DNA of 27,957 nt from Pseudomonadota bacterium. Lineage in GTDB: Bacteria; Pseudomonadota; Gammaproteobacteria; Acidiferrobacterales; UBA6901. Below are positions 9,044 to 17,083 of the stretch, in pieces. How positions within the stretch are numbered: the stretch's first letter is position 1; each line of letters begins with the position of its first letter. The stretch spans positions 1 through 27,957 of the forward strand of contig JAJXUF010000037.1 in the NCBI GenBank assembly GCA_021783175.1. Direction: 5' to 3'. Both the position numbers and the translations under genes were made by a program. The notes under the pieces were generated by a model. It saw only the letters and a program-made list of their open reading frames with translations. It searched no databases and was not told the DNA's origin.

Positions 9044-9396
9044 GCCGACAACCTCCAAAGCACATCTACCGACCAAACGAAAAATGCGAGCAAAGAAGCC
9101 GCGCTAATCAAGCTAACCGTCAGCCGCAGCCAGAGCGGATGTAGATAGTCCACGAAGACGCTGCGCATGCCAAGCCACGCATGAACCGTAGTGCTAGCGA
9201 AAAACAATGTCGCAAACACTCGCAGCGGGTCACTTTCCAACCAATTGCGCCAGTCGGCGAAATCCGCGGTCGGCACAATGAGCCAATGAAGAACCACGTA
9301 AACGACAAATCCACTGATATATATCCCGCTGAAACGCTGTAGCAGCCACTCCCCGAGGCCGCGTCGTGCGCTGCCCGTTGATCTCCCGTTACTCAC
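9040..9396 (-). CDS. sdhD: Succinate dehydrogenase membrane anchor subunit D
   Basis: The 118-residue membrane anchor, with three hydrophobic segments, helps bind haem b and ubiquinone. H72 in VHAWLGMR is the expected haem ligand, and D83-Y84 in FVDYLHP match the quinone-site Asp-Tyr pair. I place the start at the GTG at 9396, which overlaps the sdhC stop as GTGA; an ORF start further upstream would lie inside sdhC. The gene ends with a 4-base overlap with the sdhA start (ATGA), so translation of C, D and A is probably coupled. Confidence 0.93.
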   Translation of the reverse strand: MSNGRSTGSARRGLGEWLLQRFSGIYISGFVVYVVLHWLIVPTADFADWRNWLESDPLRVFATLFFASTTVHAWLGMRSVFVDYLHPLWLRLTVSLISAASLLAFFVWSVDVLWRLSA

Positions 9397-9800
9397 AGGA
9401 AAAAGATCCCCGTGCAAATAACAAGCACGATGCTGGCGATAAACACGATCCACGCGCTAAAGCGGCCTGCGAATCTGGATATTCCCACATCCACGTCCAT
9501 CAGGAGGTGACGAATTCCGGCAAAGAAGTGATGGCTGAATACCCACAGCAAGGCCAGCATGCCAAGTCGTACCACCGGTAACGTCGTAAGGCCGGACAAC
9601 CGCTCGAACTCAGCGCGGCTCGTCAGGGATAGCTGAAGCAGGTAGATGGATACGGGCAGGAAGAGAGTCAGCAGGACACCGGTCACACGGTGCAATATCG
9701 ATACTACGCCACCGACAGGCAGCCGGATCAACAGCAAATTGAGGAATACCGGACGCTGTGCTTTCTTTTCCATAGACTCGCCCGTCAAGTTTTCAGACAT
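9393..9800 (-). CDS. sdhC: Succinate dehydrogenase cytochrome b556 subunit C
   Basis: The 135-residue membrane subunit has three transmembrane segments (about 32-55, 78-98 and 114-134). Family signatures are present: S34 and R38 in SILHRVTG at the quinone site, and H91 in SHHFFAGIRHLLMD as the likely haem ligand. The ATG at 9800 is preceded by AGGTGG with 6 bases of spacing; ATG 9773 (MEKKAQRPV) is an alternative, giving 126 residues. It is the first gene of sdhCDABE. Only 86 bases separate it from the epimerase upstream on the same strand, so its promoter must lie in that gap or inside the epimerase. Confidence 0.93.
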   Translation of the reverse strand: MSENLTGESMEKKAQRPVFLNLLLIRLPVGGVVSILHRVTGVLLTLFLPVSIYLLQLSLTSRAEFERLSGLTTLPVVRLGMLALLWVFSHHFFAGIRHLLMDVDVGISRFAGRFSAWIVFIASIVLVICTGIFFL

Positions 9801-9886
9801 CTTGGCCACCTGGCCCACATGCTCCTTAATCACGCCGCGTGCCCAGTTCCAGATGGCCGCACATAGCGGTGATTCCAGCAACCGCG

Positions 9887-10798
9887 CTACATGAGAGCAC
9901 GGAGTCCGTCGCGAATCCGGGTCGCCGGCACAGCGCCAAAATAGTTCATGAGCCGGCTAACGTCCGCACATGACCTGACAATGTCGCCAACACGGGCCGC
10001 GCCATGACTGCGCTGGATTGACCGACCCGCGAGCGCTCCCAAGGCATCCAACAACTGCAGCAACGAACTTTCTACGCCTGTGCCGACGTTGACAGTCTTG
10101 CCAGCCAACCCAGGACGGCTCAATGTCTGGGCAAGGAGATCCGCAAGGTCAGCAACAAAAACGAAATCCCGGGTCTGATGCCCATCACCGAAGATTGTCA
10201 CTGGCGTGCCGCCCTTGATGCGGTCTACGAAAATGCTGATCACGCCGGAATATGGAGATGATGGATCCTGGCGCGGACCATAAATGTTAAAGAATCGGAA
10301 CGCCGTGGTCGCCAGACCATGCTTGTTAAAATAGTAATTGAGATAGTGCTCCCCGGCCAGCTTGTCGGCCGCATACGGCGACAATGGCTGCAATCGGCTA
10401 TCTTCCGCGACCGGAAGTTGCTGCGTATCGCCATAGACCGCTGCCGAGCTTGCATACACAAATCTCTGCACACCCGCCATGCGGGCTGCCTCGAGCAGGT
10501 TCAAGGTACCGTCAAAATTTGTCTGATGGGTTCCAACGGGGTCGTCGATGCTAGCCTGAACTGAAGCCACAGCAGCCAAGTGAACAACGCCATCGACACC
10601 CTGCATGCACCGGCGCACCGTGTCCACGCTGCGTATGTCGCCGGCAACAAATTCCAGTCCGCGCGCATCAGTGGGAAGATTTTCACGCTTTCCGGTCGAG
10701 AGATTGTCAAGAACTATTACTCCATTTCCAGCAGCCAGCAGGCGGTCTACCAGGTGGGATCCGATGAATCCGGCTCCTCCAGTTACAAGAACTTTCAT
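9887..10798 (-). CDS. NAD-dependent nucleotide-sugar epimerase/dehydratase (GalE-like extended SDR)
   Basis: The 303-residue extended short-chain dehydrogenase has the NAD-binding GGAGFIGSH at 7-15 and D31 after the second strand for the NAD ribose. Its catalytic residues are S118 or S119 and Y142-x3-K146 (YAADK), and it has the FRFFNIYGPRQ segment typical of UDP-sugar 4-epimerases. It probably interconverts UDP-hexoses or UDP-HexNAc for polysaccharide synthesis; exact substrate unknown. The ATG at 10798 has AAGGA 7 bases upstream. It is divergent from the sugar dehydrogenase at 11216, with which it may share a pathway, yet it lies directly upstream of sdhC. Confidence 0.88.
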   Translation of the reverse strand: MKVLVTGGAGFIGSHLVDRLLAAGNGVIVLDNLSTGKRENLPTDARGLEFVAGDIRSVDTVRRCMQGVDGVVHLAAVASVQASIDDPVGTHQTNFDGTLNLLEAARMAGVQRFVYASSAAVYGDTQQLPVAEDSRLQPLSPYAADKLAGEHYLNYYFNKHGLATTAFRFFNIYGPRQDPSSPYSGVISIFVDRIKGGTPVTIFGDGHQTRDFVFVADLADLLAQTLSRPGLAGKTVNVGTGVESSLLQLLDALGALAGRSIQRSHGAARVGDIVRSCADVSRLMNYFGAVPATRIRDGLRALM

Positions 10799-10989
10799 TA
10801 TGTATTCCTTGTTGTCATTCCCGGCGCGCCGCGTTCGGCGCCGATATCAAGCATTCCCGCAGGCATGGTCCGCAGTCCTGGCAAGAAAGGCAAAACCGCG
10901 TCAATCATCCGCATTCACGCGGTGGCGAGCAGCCCGTTGTCACGATTCCGCAATATCGCAATCCGCACCCCTGATATCGAAGTTCGGCA

Positions 10990-11017
10990 GCGCTTTATGC
11001 CGTTGGCGCTTTATGCC
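10990..11017. repeat. Two direct copies of GCGCTTTATGCC
   Basis: The 12-base sequence GCGCTTTATGCC occurs at 10990-11001 and again at 11006-11017, separated by GTTG, giving a 16-base period. The copies are identical. They lie 200 bases upstream of the sugar dehydrogenase in a divergent promoter region, so they could be a regulator binding site or a small duplication. Confidence 0.7.
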
Positions 11018-11031
11018 ATTATAGCTTTCAG

Positions 11032-11060
11032 CTGAAATAACAAAAAAGGGTTATTTTCAG
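11032..11060. promoter_or_regulatory. Stem-loop in divergent control region
   Basis: CTGAAATAAC at 11032-11041 pairs with GTTATTTTCAG at 11050-11060 with one extra T, around an A-rich loop. It has no T-run, and no gene ends nearby. It may be an operator or a leader structure rather than a terminator. Confidence 0.4.
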
Positions 11061-11068
11061 GCGCTGCA

Positions 11069-11099
11069 TTGGGGAGGGTGACCAAAACCACGATACAAT
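11069..11099 (+). promoter_or_regulatory. Weak candidate promoter for the sugar dehydrogenase
   Basis: TACAAT at 11094-11099 resembles a -10 box. TTGGGG at 11069-11074 could be a -35 box, but the 19-base spacing is long. This is a weak call. Confidence 0.2.
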
Positions 11100-11215
11100 T
11101 GCGCCTCCTGTTCTCGATTTGAATTTGCAAACGTTGAATACCTGTTTGCACGAGGCGGTGCTGCTAGATGCCGGCAGAACACCGAATTAATCACTGTTTT
11201 TGAGTGGGGTACACA

Positions 11216-12496
11216 ATGAGTGTTGTTGCTGTTGTCGGACTGGGATATGTTGGTCTCCCTCTTGCGGTGGAGTTCGGTAAGAAATATCGCACAATCGGCT
11301 TCGATTTGAGTGACAGCAAAGTCGAAAGTTATAAGCGCTTCGTTGACCCAACCGGCGAGATTTCAAGCGACCAGCTGCGCGCTGCGACAAAGTTTTCGCC
11401 CACCATCGACCCCAGGGAACTTGCCCAGGCCGATTTCGTCATCATCGCGGTTCCTACCCCCATCGATAAGGCACGGCAGCCGGATTTTGGACCGTTGATC
11501 GGCGCCAGTCAGACAGTCGGACAACACATGAAGACAGGCGCGATCGTTGTCTACGAATCCACTGTCTATCCGGGCGCGACCGAAGAGGTATGCGTACCGG
11601 TTCTGGAGAAAATGTCGGGCAAAAAGTGGAAGCGGGACTTCCATATCGGCTATTCGCCCGAACGCATTAATCCTGGAGACAAAGATCATACTCTCACCAC
11701 GATAGTCAAAGTCGTGTCTGGCGACGATAACGCGACGCTCGAGGCGGTCGCCAAACTCTACGGTTCGGTCGTGACTGCCGGCACTTATCGCGCCTCAAGC
11801 ATCAAGGTGGCAGAAGCTGCCAAGGTGATCGAAAACACGCAACGCGATCTCAATATCGCTTTGATGAACGAACTCGCAATTATTTTCGAAAAGATCGGAA
11901 TTGATACGCTCGAAGTTCTGAAAGCGGCCGGCACCAAGTGGAATTTCTTGCCGTTCCGTCCGGGTCTAGTCGGTGGCCATTGCATAGGCGTGGACCCATA
12001 TTACCTTACGTACAAGGCAGAGACCCTCGGTTATCATCCCGAGGTCATTCTGGCGGGACGACGTATCAATGATCACATGGGAAAATTCATCGCCGAGCAG
12101 ACCATCAAGCAAATGATCAGGGCTGGCAGTCAGATCAAGGGTGCAAAGGTTAACGTGCTTGGCCTGACATTCAAGGAAAATTGTCCGGATCTGCGCAATT
12201 CAAGAGTTATTGACGTTATCGAGGAACTTAGATCCTACGGCGCGGAAGTTTACGTTCATGACCCGGTTCCTTCCCCGGAAGAAGCCCGGCATGAATATGC
12301 AATTGATTTGTATGATTGGGAGGCACTTCCGTGCGCCGATGCCGTAGTGGTAGCAGTAGCCCACCGGCAATTCCTTCAGCGAAACCCGGCCGACTTCGGC
12401 AAGAAACTCACGCAACACGGCTGCTTTATTGACGTGAAATCCCAGTTCAGCACAGATGCACTGACGACCGCGGGAATTCCCTGGTGGCGGCTGTGA
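11216..12496 (+). CDS. tviB: Nucleotide-sugar 6-dehydrogenase (TviB/VipA/WbpO-like)
   Basis: The 426-residue enzyme belongs to the UDP-glucose/GDP-mannose dehydrogenase family and oxidises C6 of a UDP-sugar to a uronic acid with NAD. It has the N-terminal nucleotide-binding GLGYVGLP at 8-15, acidic D30 at the end of the second strand, the central YSPERINPGD stretch at 146-155, and the catalytic cysteine C256 in GGHCIGVDPYY. The pattern resembles TviB/WbpO enzymes acting on UDP-GlcNAc or UDP-GalNAc more than the UDP-glucose enzymes, but the substrate is inference. The start is the ATG at 11216, after a GAGTGGGG ribosome site. An epimerase follows after 95 bases on the same strand, forming a likely uronic-acid precursor pair. 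Confidence 0.9.
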   Translation: MSVVAVVGLGYVGLPLAVEFGKKYRTIGFDLSDSKVESYKRFVDPTGEISSDQLRAATKFSPTIDPRELAQADFVIIAVPTPIDKARQPDFGPLIGASQTVGQHMKTGAIVVYESTVYPGATEEVCVPVLEKMSGKKWKRDFHIGYSPERINPGDKDHTLTTIVKVVSGDDNATLEAVAKLYGSVVTAGTYRASSIKVAEAAKVIENTQRDLNIALMNELAIIFEKIGIDTLEVLKAAGTKWNFLPFRPGLVGGHCIGVDPYYLTYKAETLGYHPEVILAGRRINDHMGKFIAEQTIKQMIRAGSQIKGAKVNVLGLTFKENCPDLRNSRVIDVIEELRSYGAEVYVHDPVPSPEEARHEYAIDLYDWEALPCADAVVVAVAHRQFLQRNPADFGKKLTQHGCFIDVKSQFSTDALTTAGIPWWRL

Positions 12497-12591
12497 TGAT
12501 GCCAAACCGGCCTGAAGGTTGAGCCGACCCCGCTGGCCATGCGCAGCTCACAAGCTCCCGTTTTTGGATTTAAATTTTCTGGAATTAAAAC

Positions 12592-13599
12592 ATGCACATA
12601 ATGATTACCGGCGTTGCTGGCTTTATCGGATCTACTCTCGCAATGCGTCTCCTGGAACGTGGCGATAAGGTTTACGGCGTCGACAACCTGAACGATTACT
12701 ACTCCGTAGATCTCAAGAAATCCCGCCTTGCGCGCTTTTCTAACCACGCCAATTTCACATTTGAAAAACTAGACATATCAGACCGTGAAGCCGTGGCGCG
12801 CCTTTTCCGGGAAAACAAATTCGATGCGGTAATGAACCTGGCGGCCCAGGCCGGGGTGCGTTATTCGCTGCAGAATCCTCATGCCTATGTGGATGCCAAT
12901 TTGGTCGGTTTCGTAAACCTGCTGGAAGGTTGTCGCCACACGGGGGTTAAACACTTCGTATTCGCCTCGTCCAGTTCGGTCTACGGCGCCAACACTCGAC
13001 AGCCTTTTTCGGAACACGACAACGTCGATCACCCGGTTTCGCTTTACGCCGCAAGCAAGAAGGCCAATGAGCTCATGGCGCACAGTTACGCCCATCTTTT
13101 TGGACTGTCCTGTACCGGATTGCGATTTTTCACCGTGTACGGCCCGTGGGGCCGCCCGGACATGGCGCTGTTCCTTTTCACCAAGGGAATACTTGAAAAC
13201 ACCCCGATCAAGGTGTTCAACCGCGGCCAGATGGTGCGTGATTTCACCTATATTGACGATATTGTCGAGGGAGTGATCCGGGTTATTGACCGTCCGGCGA
13301 AACCAAATCCGGCATGGTCTGGAGAACACCCAGATTCGGCAACAAGCTATGCGCCCTATCGCGTTTTCAATATCGGCAATAGCAAGCCGGTCGAGCTGAT
13401 GAAGTATATCCAGATACTGGAAAAGGAACTCGGCAAGAAGGCGATTATGGAGATGCTTCCGATGCAGGATGGCGACGTGCCGTCGACCGTAGCCGATACA
13501 AGCGAACTAGAGGCAGCGGTCGGATTTCGACCGGATACCTCGGTCGAAGTCGGAATTGCACGATTCGTAAAGTGGTACCGGGAGTATTTTGCGGCATAG
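12592..13599 (+). CDS. UDP-glucuronate 4-epimerase-like sugar epimerase (CapI/WcvA type)
   Basis: The 335-residue extended short-chain dehydrogenase has the NAD-binding GVAGFIGST at 7-15 and D31-N32. Its catalytic residues are S126-S129 and Y152-x3-K156 (YAASK), and it has the long insert and [14 protein letters not shown] segment typical of UDP-glucuronate epimerases of capsule loci. It would epimerise a UDP-uronic acid, for example GlcA to GalA, for the exopolysaccharide. It lies 95 bases downstream of the 6-dehydrogenase, whose product could be its substrate. It is convergent with the ATPase gene at 13700-14782. The substrate is inferred from family resemblance. Confidence 0.88.
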   Translation: MHIMITGVAGFIGSTLAMRLLERGDKVYGVDNLNDYYSVDLKKSRLARFSNHANFTFEKLDISDREAVARLFRENKFDAVMNLAAQAGVRYSLQNPHAYVDANLVGFVNLLEGCRHTGVKHFVFASSSSVYGANTRQPFSEHDNVDHPVSLYAASKKANELMAHSYAHLFGLSCTGLRFFTVYGPWGRPDMALFLFTKGILENTPIKVFNRGQMVRDFTYIDDIVEGVIRVIDRPAKPNPAWSGEHPDSATSYAPYRVFNIGNSKPVELMKYIQILEKELGKKAIMEMLPMQDGDVPSTVADTSELEAAVGFRPDTSVEVGIARFVKWYREYFAA

Positions 13600-13621
13600 C
13601 AATAGCGCGGCTCTAAAGCTG

Positions 13622-13643
13622 CTGGCGAACGACCGCGCGCCAG
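13622..13643. terminator. Possible stem-loop between convergent genes
   Basis: CTGGCG at 13622-13627 pairs with CGCCAG at 13638-13643 around a 10-base loop. It lies between the converging epimerase and ATPase genes, where a two-way terminator would be expected. It has no T-run, so this is a weak call. Confidence 0.25.
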
Positions 13644-13699
13644 TCTGTCGATCTGATACCCCGGGTCACAGCCCGAATCCCAGGGGATTTCCGATCAGC

Positions 13700-14782
13700 T
13701 TATTTTGTATTTTTCAGTTCCCGTCTTTTCTGCGCAACCGCCGTCTTCGGATTGGCTAACGACGAATCTCTGCCTGCAAGCCGTTCGAGCGACTTTTCGA
13801 TTCTGGACATCTTGTCTACAAGATCACCCAAAAGCGGCCGAAAATCGCCTATTCTGCTGAGCCCATCTACCAGACTTGCGAGCTGCTTGGTGTTTTCCTC
13901 GAAAAGATGCCGCAATTCGCGGTTCTTGCCAGCCACCTTTTGCATACGCGCCCGCGCCTTCAGTCGTTCCCCATAAGGCTTCCACTGCAGCTCCTCGATT
14001 GCAGTTCTAACACTCGCGGTTGACACCACACTCGACTGTTCGGAAAACGCGCATGTGAGGGCCATGTCACAAAGTACGTTGGTCAGACGCGGAATGCCCC
14101 CGGTGTATTCATAAAGTAGCGGAATTACGTCCGGGTCAAAAATCTTGCGGTCCCCGGCCCCTGCAACGCGCAGCCGGTGGGAAATATAGTCGCGGGTATC
14201 GCTTTCCGACAATGCAGATATGTGACAACGTAAACGCACGCGTTGCAGCAGCTGCTCCATCTCAGGAGAATCGAGTATGTCATTCAACTCAGGCTGCCCG
14301 ACAAGAATCACGTGAAGAATCTTCTCCTTCTGCGTTTCCAAACCGGAAAGCATGCGAATCTCTTCAAGTACTTTGGGGCCGAGATTCTGGGCCTCATCCA
14401 CAATGAGAACTAGCTGCTTCGATTGCAGAAAACTGTCGATTAAGAAGGTGCTGAGCATGTCCATCAACTCGACCTTCTTCGCATTGAATGGGTTCAGGCC
14501 GAACTCTACCAGCACCGCCTGCAAGAACTGCAATTCGTCCAGTTGCGTCTGATAAATCTTGGCGACCGCAACAGTCTCATCAAACTCTGAGAGAAGCTTC
14601 TGTAGCAGGGTTGTCTTTCCGGCACCAATCTCTCCGGTAACCACGACAAAACCGTCGCGGTTCCAGATCGTGTAGTCCATGTAGGCTTTCGCGCGTGAAT
14701 GCGATTCGCTCATGTAGAGGAACTCGGAATCCGGCGTTAGCTGGAACGGGTGCTCGTTCAGTTGAAAGAATTCAAGATACAT
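13700..14782 (-). CDS. ExeA-like AAA ATPase of XrtA/PEP-CTERM exopolysaccharide loci
   Basis: The 360-residue cytoplasmic ATPase resembles the GspA/ExeA-type ATPases regularly found in exosortase-linked exopolysaccharide clusters (TIGR03015 type, from memory). The N-terminus MYLEFFQLNEHPF is typical. Walker A is GEIGAGKTT at 50-58 and Walker B is LVLIVDE at 124-130. A basic, helical C-terminal tail of about 80 residues follows the ATPase core. Its mechanistic role is not settled; an energy-supplying or assembly partner of the export machinery is plausible. It is the last gene of the tight five-gene operon, starting 6 bases after the beta-barrel gene stops. The polysaccharide deacetylase often found next in such clusters is absent. 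Confidence 0.88.
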   Translation of the reverse strand: MYLEFFQLNEHPFQLTPDSEFLYMSESHSRAKAYMDYTIWNRDGFVVVTGEIGAGKTTLLQKLLSEFDETVAVAKIYQTQLDELQFLQAVLVEFGLNPFNAKKVELMDMLSTFLIDSFLQSKQLVLIVDEAQNLGPKVLEEIRMLSGLETQKEKILHVILVGQPELNDILDSPEMEQLLQRVRLRCHISALSESDTRDYISHRLRVAGAGDRKIFDPDVIPLLYEYTGGIPRLTNVLCDMALTCAFSEQSSVVSTASVRTAIEELQWKPYGERLKARARMQKVAGKNRELRHLFEENTKQLASLVDGLSRIGDFRPLLGDLVDKMSRIEKSLERLAGRDSSLANPKTAVAQKRRELKNTK

Positions 14783-14788
14783 GATTCC

Positions 14789-16177
14789 TCACCGGCTGAA
14801 TAACAAATCCCTCTCCACTGCATCGCGCTGAATCAGTGGCGGCGCAACGCTCGCAGAATTAATCAATGAAAAATTGCTATAGTAGCTGATACTCAGCATG
14901 AACCTTGCTTCGTTATATGAGAACGCCGCGTCCGTGCTTTGACGTTGCGTCAGCTGACCCAGCAATCCGAGAAAGATATTGGGGCGCGCCTGGTAAGTCA
15001 ATTGCGCCGCCTCAATGCCATCCCAGTTCACAGTCGAAGTAGCATAAAGATAGCTGCGACTGTAACTTCCGGTGACCGACCCCCTCAAAGTGGCCGATAA
15101 AGGAAACGCCAGCGTCGCATCGCCGCCTGTAATCTTCTCGTCAAGCGGTGCCGTGTAGTAATTCATACGGTAGGAGTAGAAATGCAAGCTGTCCAGGCCA
15201 TAGGACCGAAGATGTGAAAAGATAACATCCAGCTGGTCCTGCCGGTACACGTCGGTTGTCGCAATCGTGCCTGTGTTGACCAGCCCCACGCCTCCTGCTG
15301 ACAACACCTGCTCGGTTGTATCCGTGAGGGTTGACTGCGCCGACAGACTAAATGTATTGGCTTCCGTCAGCTGGCGCGATGCCAGCAGTCGTCCGTACAC
15401 TCCACTTAGGCGCTGCGCTCCGGTCTGATTGAGCCAGGTATTGCCCAGATCCGTGACTAACGCGGCGTAGGGCCGGCGCGTAATCGCGCGAAAAAACAAG
15501 TCCTGCCGGTCATAACCGGCATTACCGGCAACCTGGGTATAGGTTGAATGCTGTGCGTGGTAATTTAGTGACAGTACCGTGATCGGTGAAAACTTGAACA
15601 GCCATCCGGCAAAAGCCGCGCCTTGATTGGAACCGTTGGCCCCCGTATCGGAATAAAAGTTGCTGTAACGGGCGCCAAGTTCAAGCGTGTTCAGCGGATC
15701 CATCTGCACTGCCCAGTTCGGACCAGTCGTGAATACATTCACGTTTTCCAAATTGTTTGGCGTATTGCTGACAAACGGGTTGATGGGCACCTGACCGTAG
15801 TAGTCTTCCCCAGTCCAGCTAAACGCCGGTGTGACCAGCCAGGTTGCCGCCGAATTGAGAAGAAAATAGGTCTGACGGTCGTACGTATGTCTCGCGTATT
15901 CGTCAAACCGCAGCTGCGAGTAGAGCCTTGCTGCTACCGTCGGAGTATCGTTATCCTGCCAGGCAACTTGCGCCTGCGTGCTGCTAAGCCAATCGGGTGT
16001 CGGATTCGTGTTTGCCAGCGTTATATTATCGCTGTGCGTGGCGCTGTAACTCAGACCATAACCGACGTTCGCTGCCATCGACACCTCTGGCAACACAACT
16101 GACAACAGACCCAGAACTAGAAGCTGCCTGGTACCGTTGTTTCTTTTCTCCGCCGCATCGTTAACCTCGTCACGCAT
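14789..16177 (-). CDS. Outer-membrane beta-barrel protein of XrtA/PEP-CTERM exopolysaccharide loci
   Basis: The 462-residue protein has a signal peptide (hydrophobic about 19-30, likely cleavage after SMAA near residue 36). It then has many alternating, aromatic-rich strands such as YGLSYSATHSDN, LELGARYSNFYSD and LSLNYHAQHSTY, as expected for an outer-membrane barrel. It matches in kind the TIGR03016-type proteins that sit between the kinase and the ATPase genes in these clusters (family call from memory). It probably forms or supports the export channel for the polymer. I use the ATG at 16177, which overlaps the end of the kinase-like gene by 8 bases; a longer start at the TTG at 16204 is unlikely. 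The last strand ends in LLFSR rather than a clear C-terminal aromatic. Confidence 0.85.
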   Translation of the reverse strand: MRDEVNDAAEKRNNGTRQLLVLGLLSVVLPEVSMAANVGYGLSYSATHSDNITLANTNPTPDWLSSTQAQVAWQDNDTPTVAARLYSQLRFDEYARHTYDRQTYFLLNSAATWLVTPAFSWTGEDYYGQVPINPFVSNTPNNLENVNVFTTGPNWAVQMDPLNTLELGARYSNFYSDTGANGSNQGAAFAGWLFKFSPITVLSLNYHAQHSTYTQVAGNAGYDRQDLFFRAITRRPYAALVTDLGNTWLNQTGAQRLSGVYGRLLASRQLTEANTFSLSAQSTLTDTTEQVLSAGGVGLVNTGTIATTDVYRQDQLDVIFSHLRSYGLDSLHFYSYRMNYYTAPLDEKITGGDATLAFPLSATLRGSVTGSYSRSYLYATSTVNWDGIEAAQLTYQARPNIFLGLLGQLTQRQSTDAAFSYNEARFMLSISYYSNFSLINSASVAPPLIQRDAVERDLLFSR

Positions 16178-17081
16178 CAGGCCTACGCCCGAAAAGACAC
16201 GCAACGCCTTGTTTCAATCCCTTCCATGACAACATCTCTCGCGATATACCGAGTATCCGCGGGCGATTGTTAAACACAACGCCGGCAAGTTTTTGCGCCC
16301 CGATTGCTCTGGCTGCGGCGATGATTTGTGCCTGCGTCACTTTTCCATAGGGAACGACAAGGAGAACGTAGTCAGCAAGTTCGGTCAGAATCCGCGTGTC
16401 CGCAGACTCTGTGATGGCCGGAGCATCGAGAATCACGTAGCGCTCCGCGTAGCGCTGCTTCAGGCTGTCAAGCAGCTGCTTCATCTTCAGCGAGGTGAAA
16501 TATTCGGTTGGGATTTCGCGCCGCGCACCAGACGGAATTAGCCGCAACCGGGGAATACCAACAGGGTAGATGATCTTATCCACCGACATGTCTTCTGACT
16601 CGAGATAATCTGTTAACCCCCGGCTCATTTCCTGAGCACCTTCCCGGAACGGCGACGAATTTCGCAGATTGCAGTCGACCAGAAGCGCCGTCTTGCTTTC
16701 ATCAAATGCGAACGAAGCCGCTAAATTGCGCGCGACGAAAGTTCCTCCGTTTCCTTCCGACACGGCAGTTACCAATAGCACCAGATTTCCCGAACCACCC
16801 TTCTGTATAATCTTGGTACGCAATTCACGGAACGCATCCACGATCCGGCTATCACGCATATCCGGAAAGATAATCTTGTTTTCCGCGAGCTCCTGCCCTC
16901 CGATCAGCTCTGGGTCGGCCATACGCGCAATCTCGTCGCGCACATGTGCACGACTTTCGAGACCAGCGATCTGACTAGACTGAGTGCGAGCAAGCTGCCG
17001 CCCGGGCGCCAAAGATTGGCCCGCTCCCCGCGTAGGCCTGACAATTTGCGCCTTCTTTAGGGCGTCTTCGATTTTGCTCAC
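16170..17081 (-). CDS. BY-kinase-like ATPase of exopolysaccharide cluster, Walker A lysine missing
   Basis: The 303-residue cytoplasmic protein has the MSKIEDALKKA start and the P-loop fold of CpsD/CapB/Wzc-type tyrosine autokinases that partner Wzz proteins. Walker A' is LLVDCN at 133-138 and Walker B is YVILDAP at 215-221. However, the expected Walker A reads SEGNGGTF at 108-115, so the usual GK[ST] lysine is a glycine (G113). The C-terminus (GVACLFGRRPDA) has no tyrosine cluster, so classical autophosphorylation is doubtful. I recall lysine-less relatives in other XrtA loci, which would make it a subgroup rather than a mutation. The GTG start at 17081 is 2 bases after the wzz-like stop. 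Confidence 0.85.
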   Translation of the reverse strand: MSKIEDALKKAQIVRPTRGAGQSLAPGRQLARTQSSQIAGLESRAHVRDEIARMADPELIGGQELAENKIIFPDMRDSRIVDAFRELRTKIIQKGGSGNLVLLVTAVSEGNGGTFVARNLAASFAFDESKTALLVDCNLRNSSPFREGAQEMSRGLTDYLESEDMSVDKIIYPVGIPRLRLIPSGARREIPTEYFTSLKMKQLLDSLKQRYAERYVILDAPAITESADTRILTELADYVLLVVPYGKVTQAQIIAAARAIGAQKLAGVVFNNRPRILGISREMLSWKGLKQGVACLFGRRPDA

Positions 17082-17083
17082 GA

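Larger units (their letters stand above)
10799..11215. other. Divergent control region between epimerase and sugar dehydrogenase
   Basis: About 417 bases separate two divergent genes. I see no credible ORF. The region holds an inverted repeat in the epimerase leader (CGGCGC at 10822-10827 and GCGCCG at 10838-10843), a 12-base direct repeat (10990-11017), a stem-loop (11032-11060) and a weak promoter-like pair ahead of the dehydrogenase. Confidence 0.6.

Noticed and set aside
11003..11017. Sigma-54-like TTGGCGC...TGCC within the direct repeat
   Set aside because: The GG-to-GC distance is two bases too short for a sigma-54 promoter.
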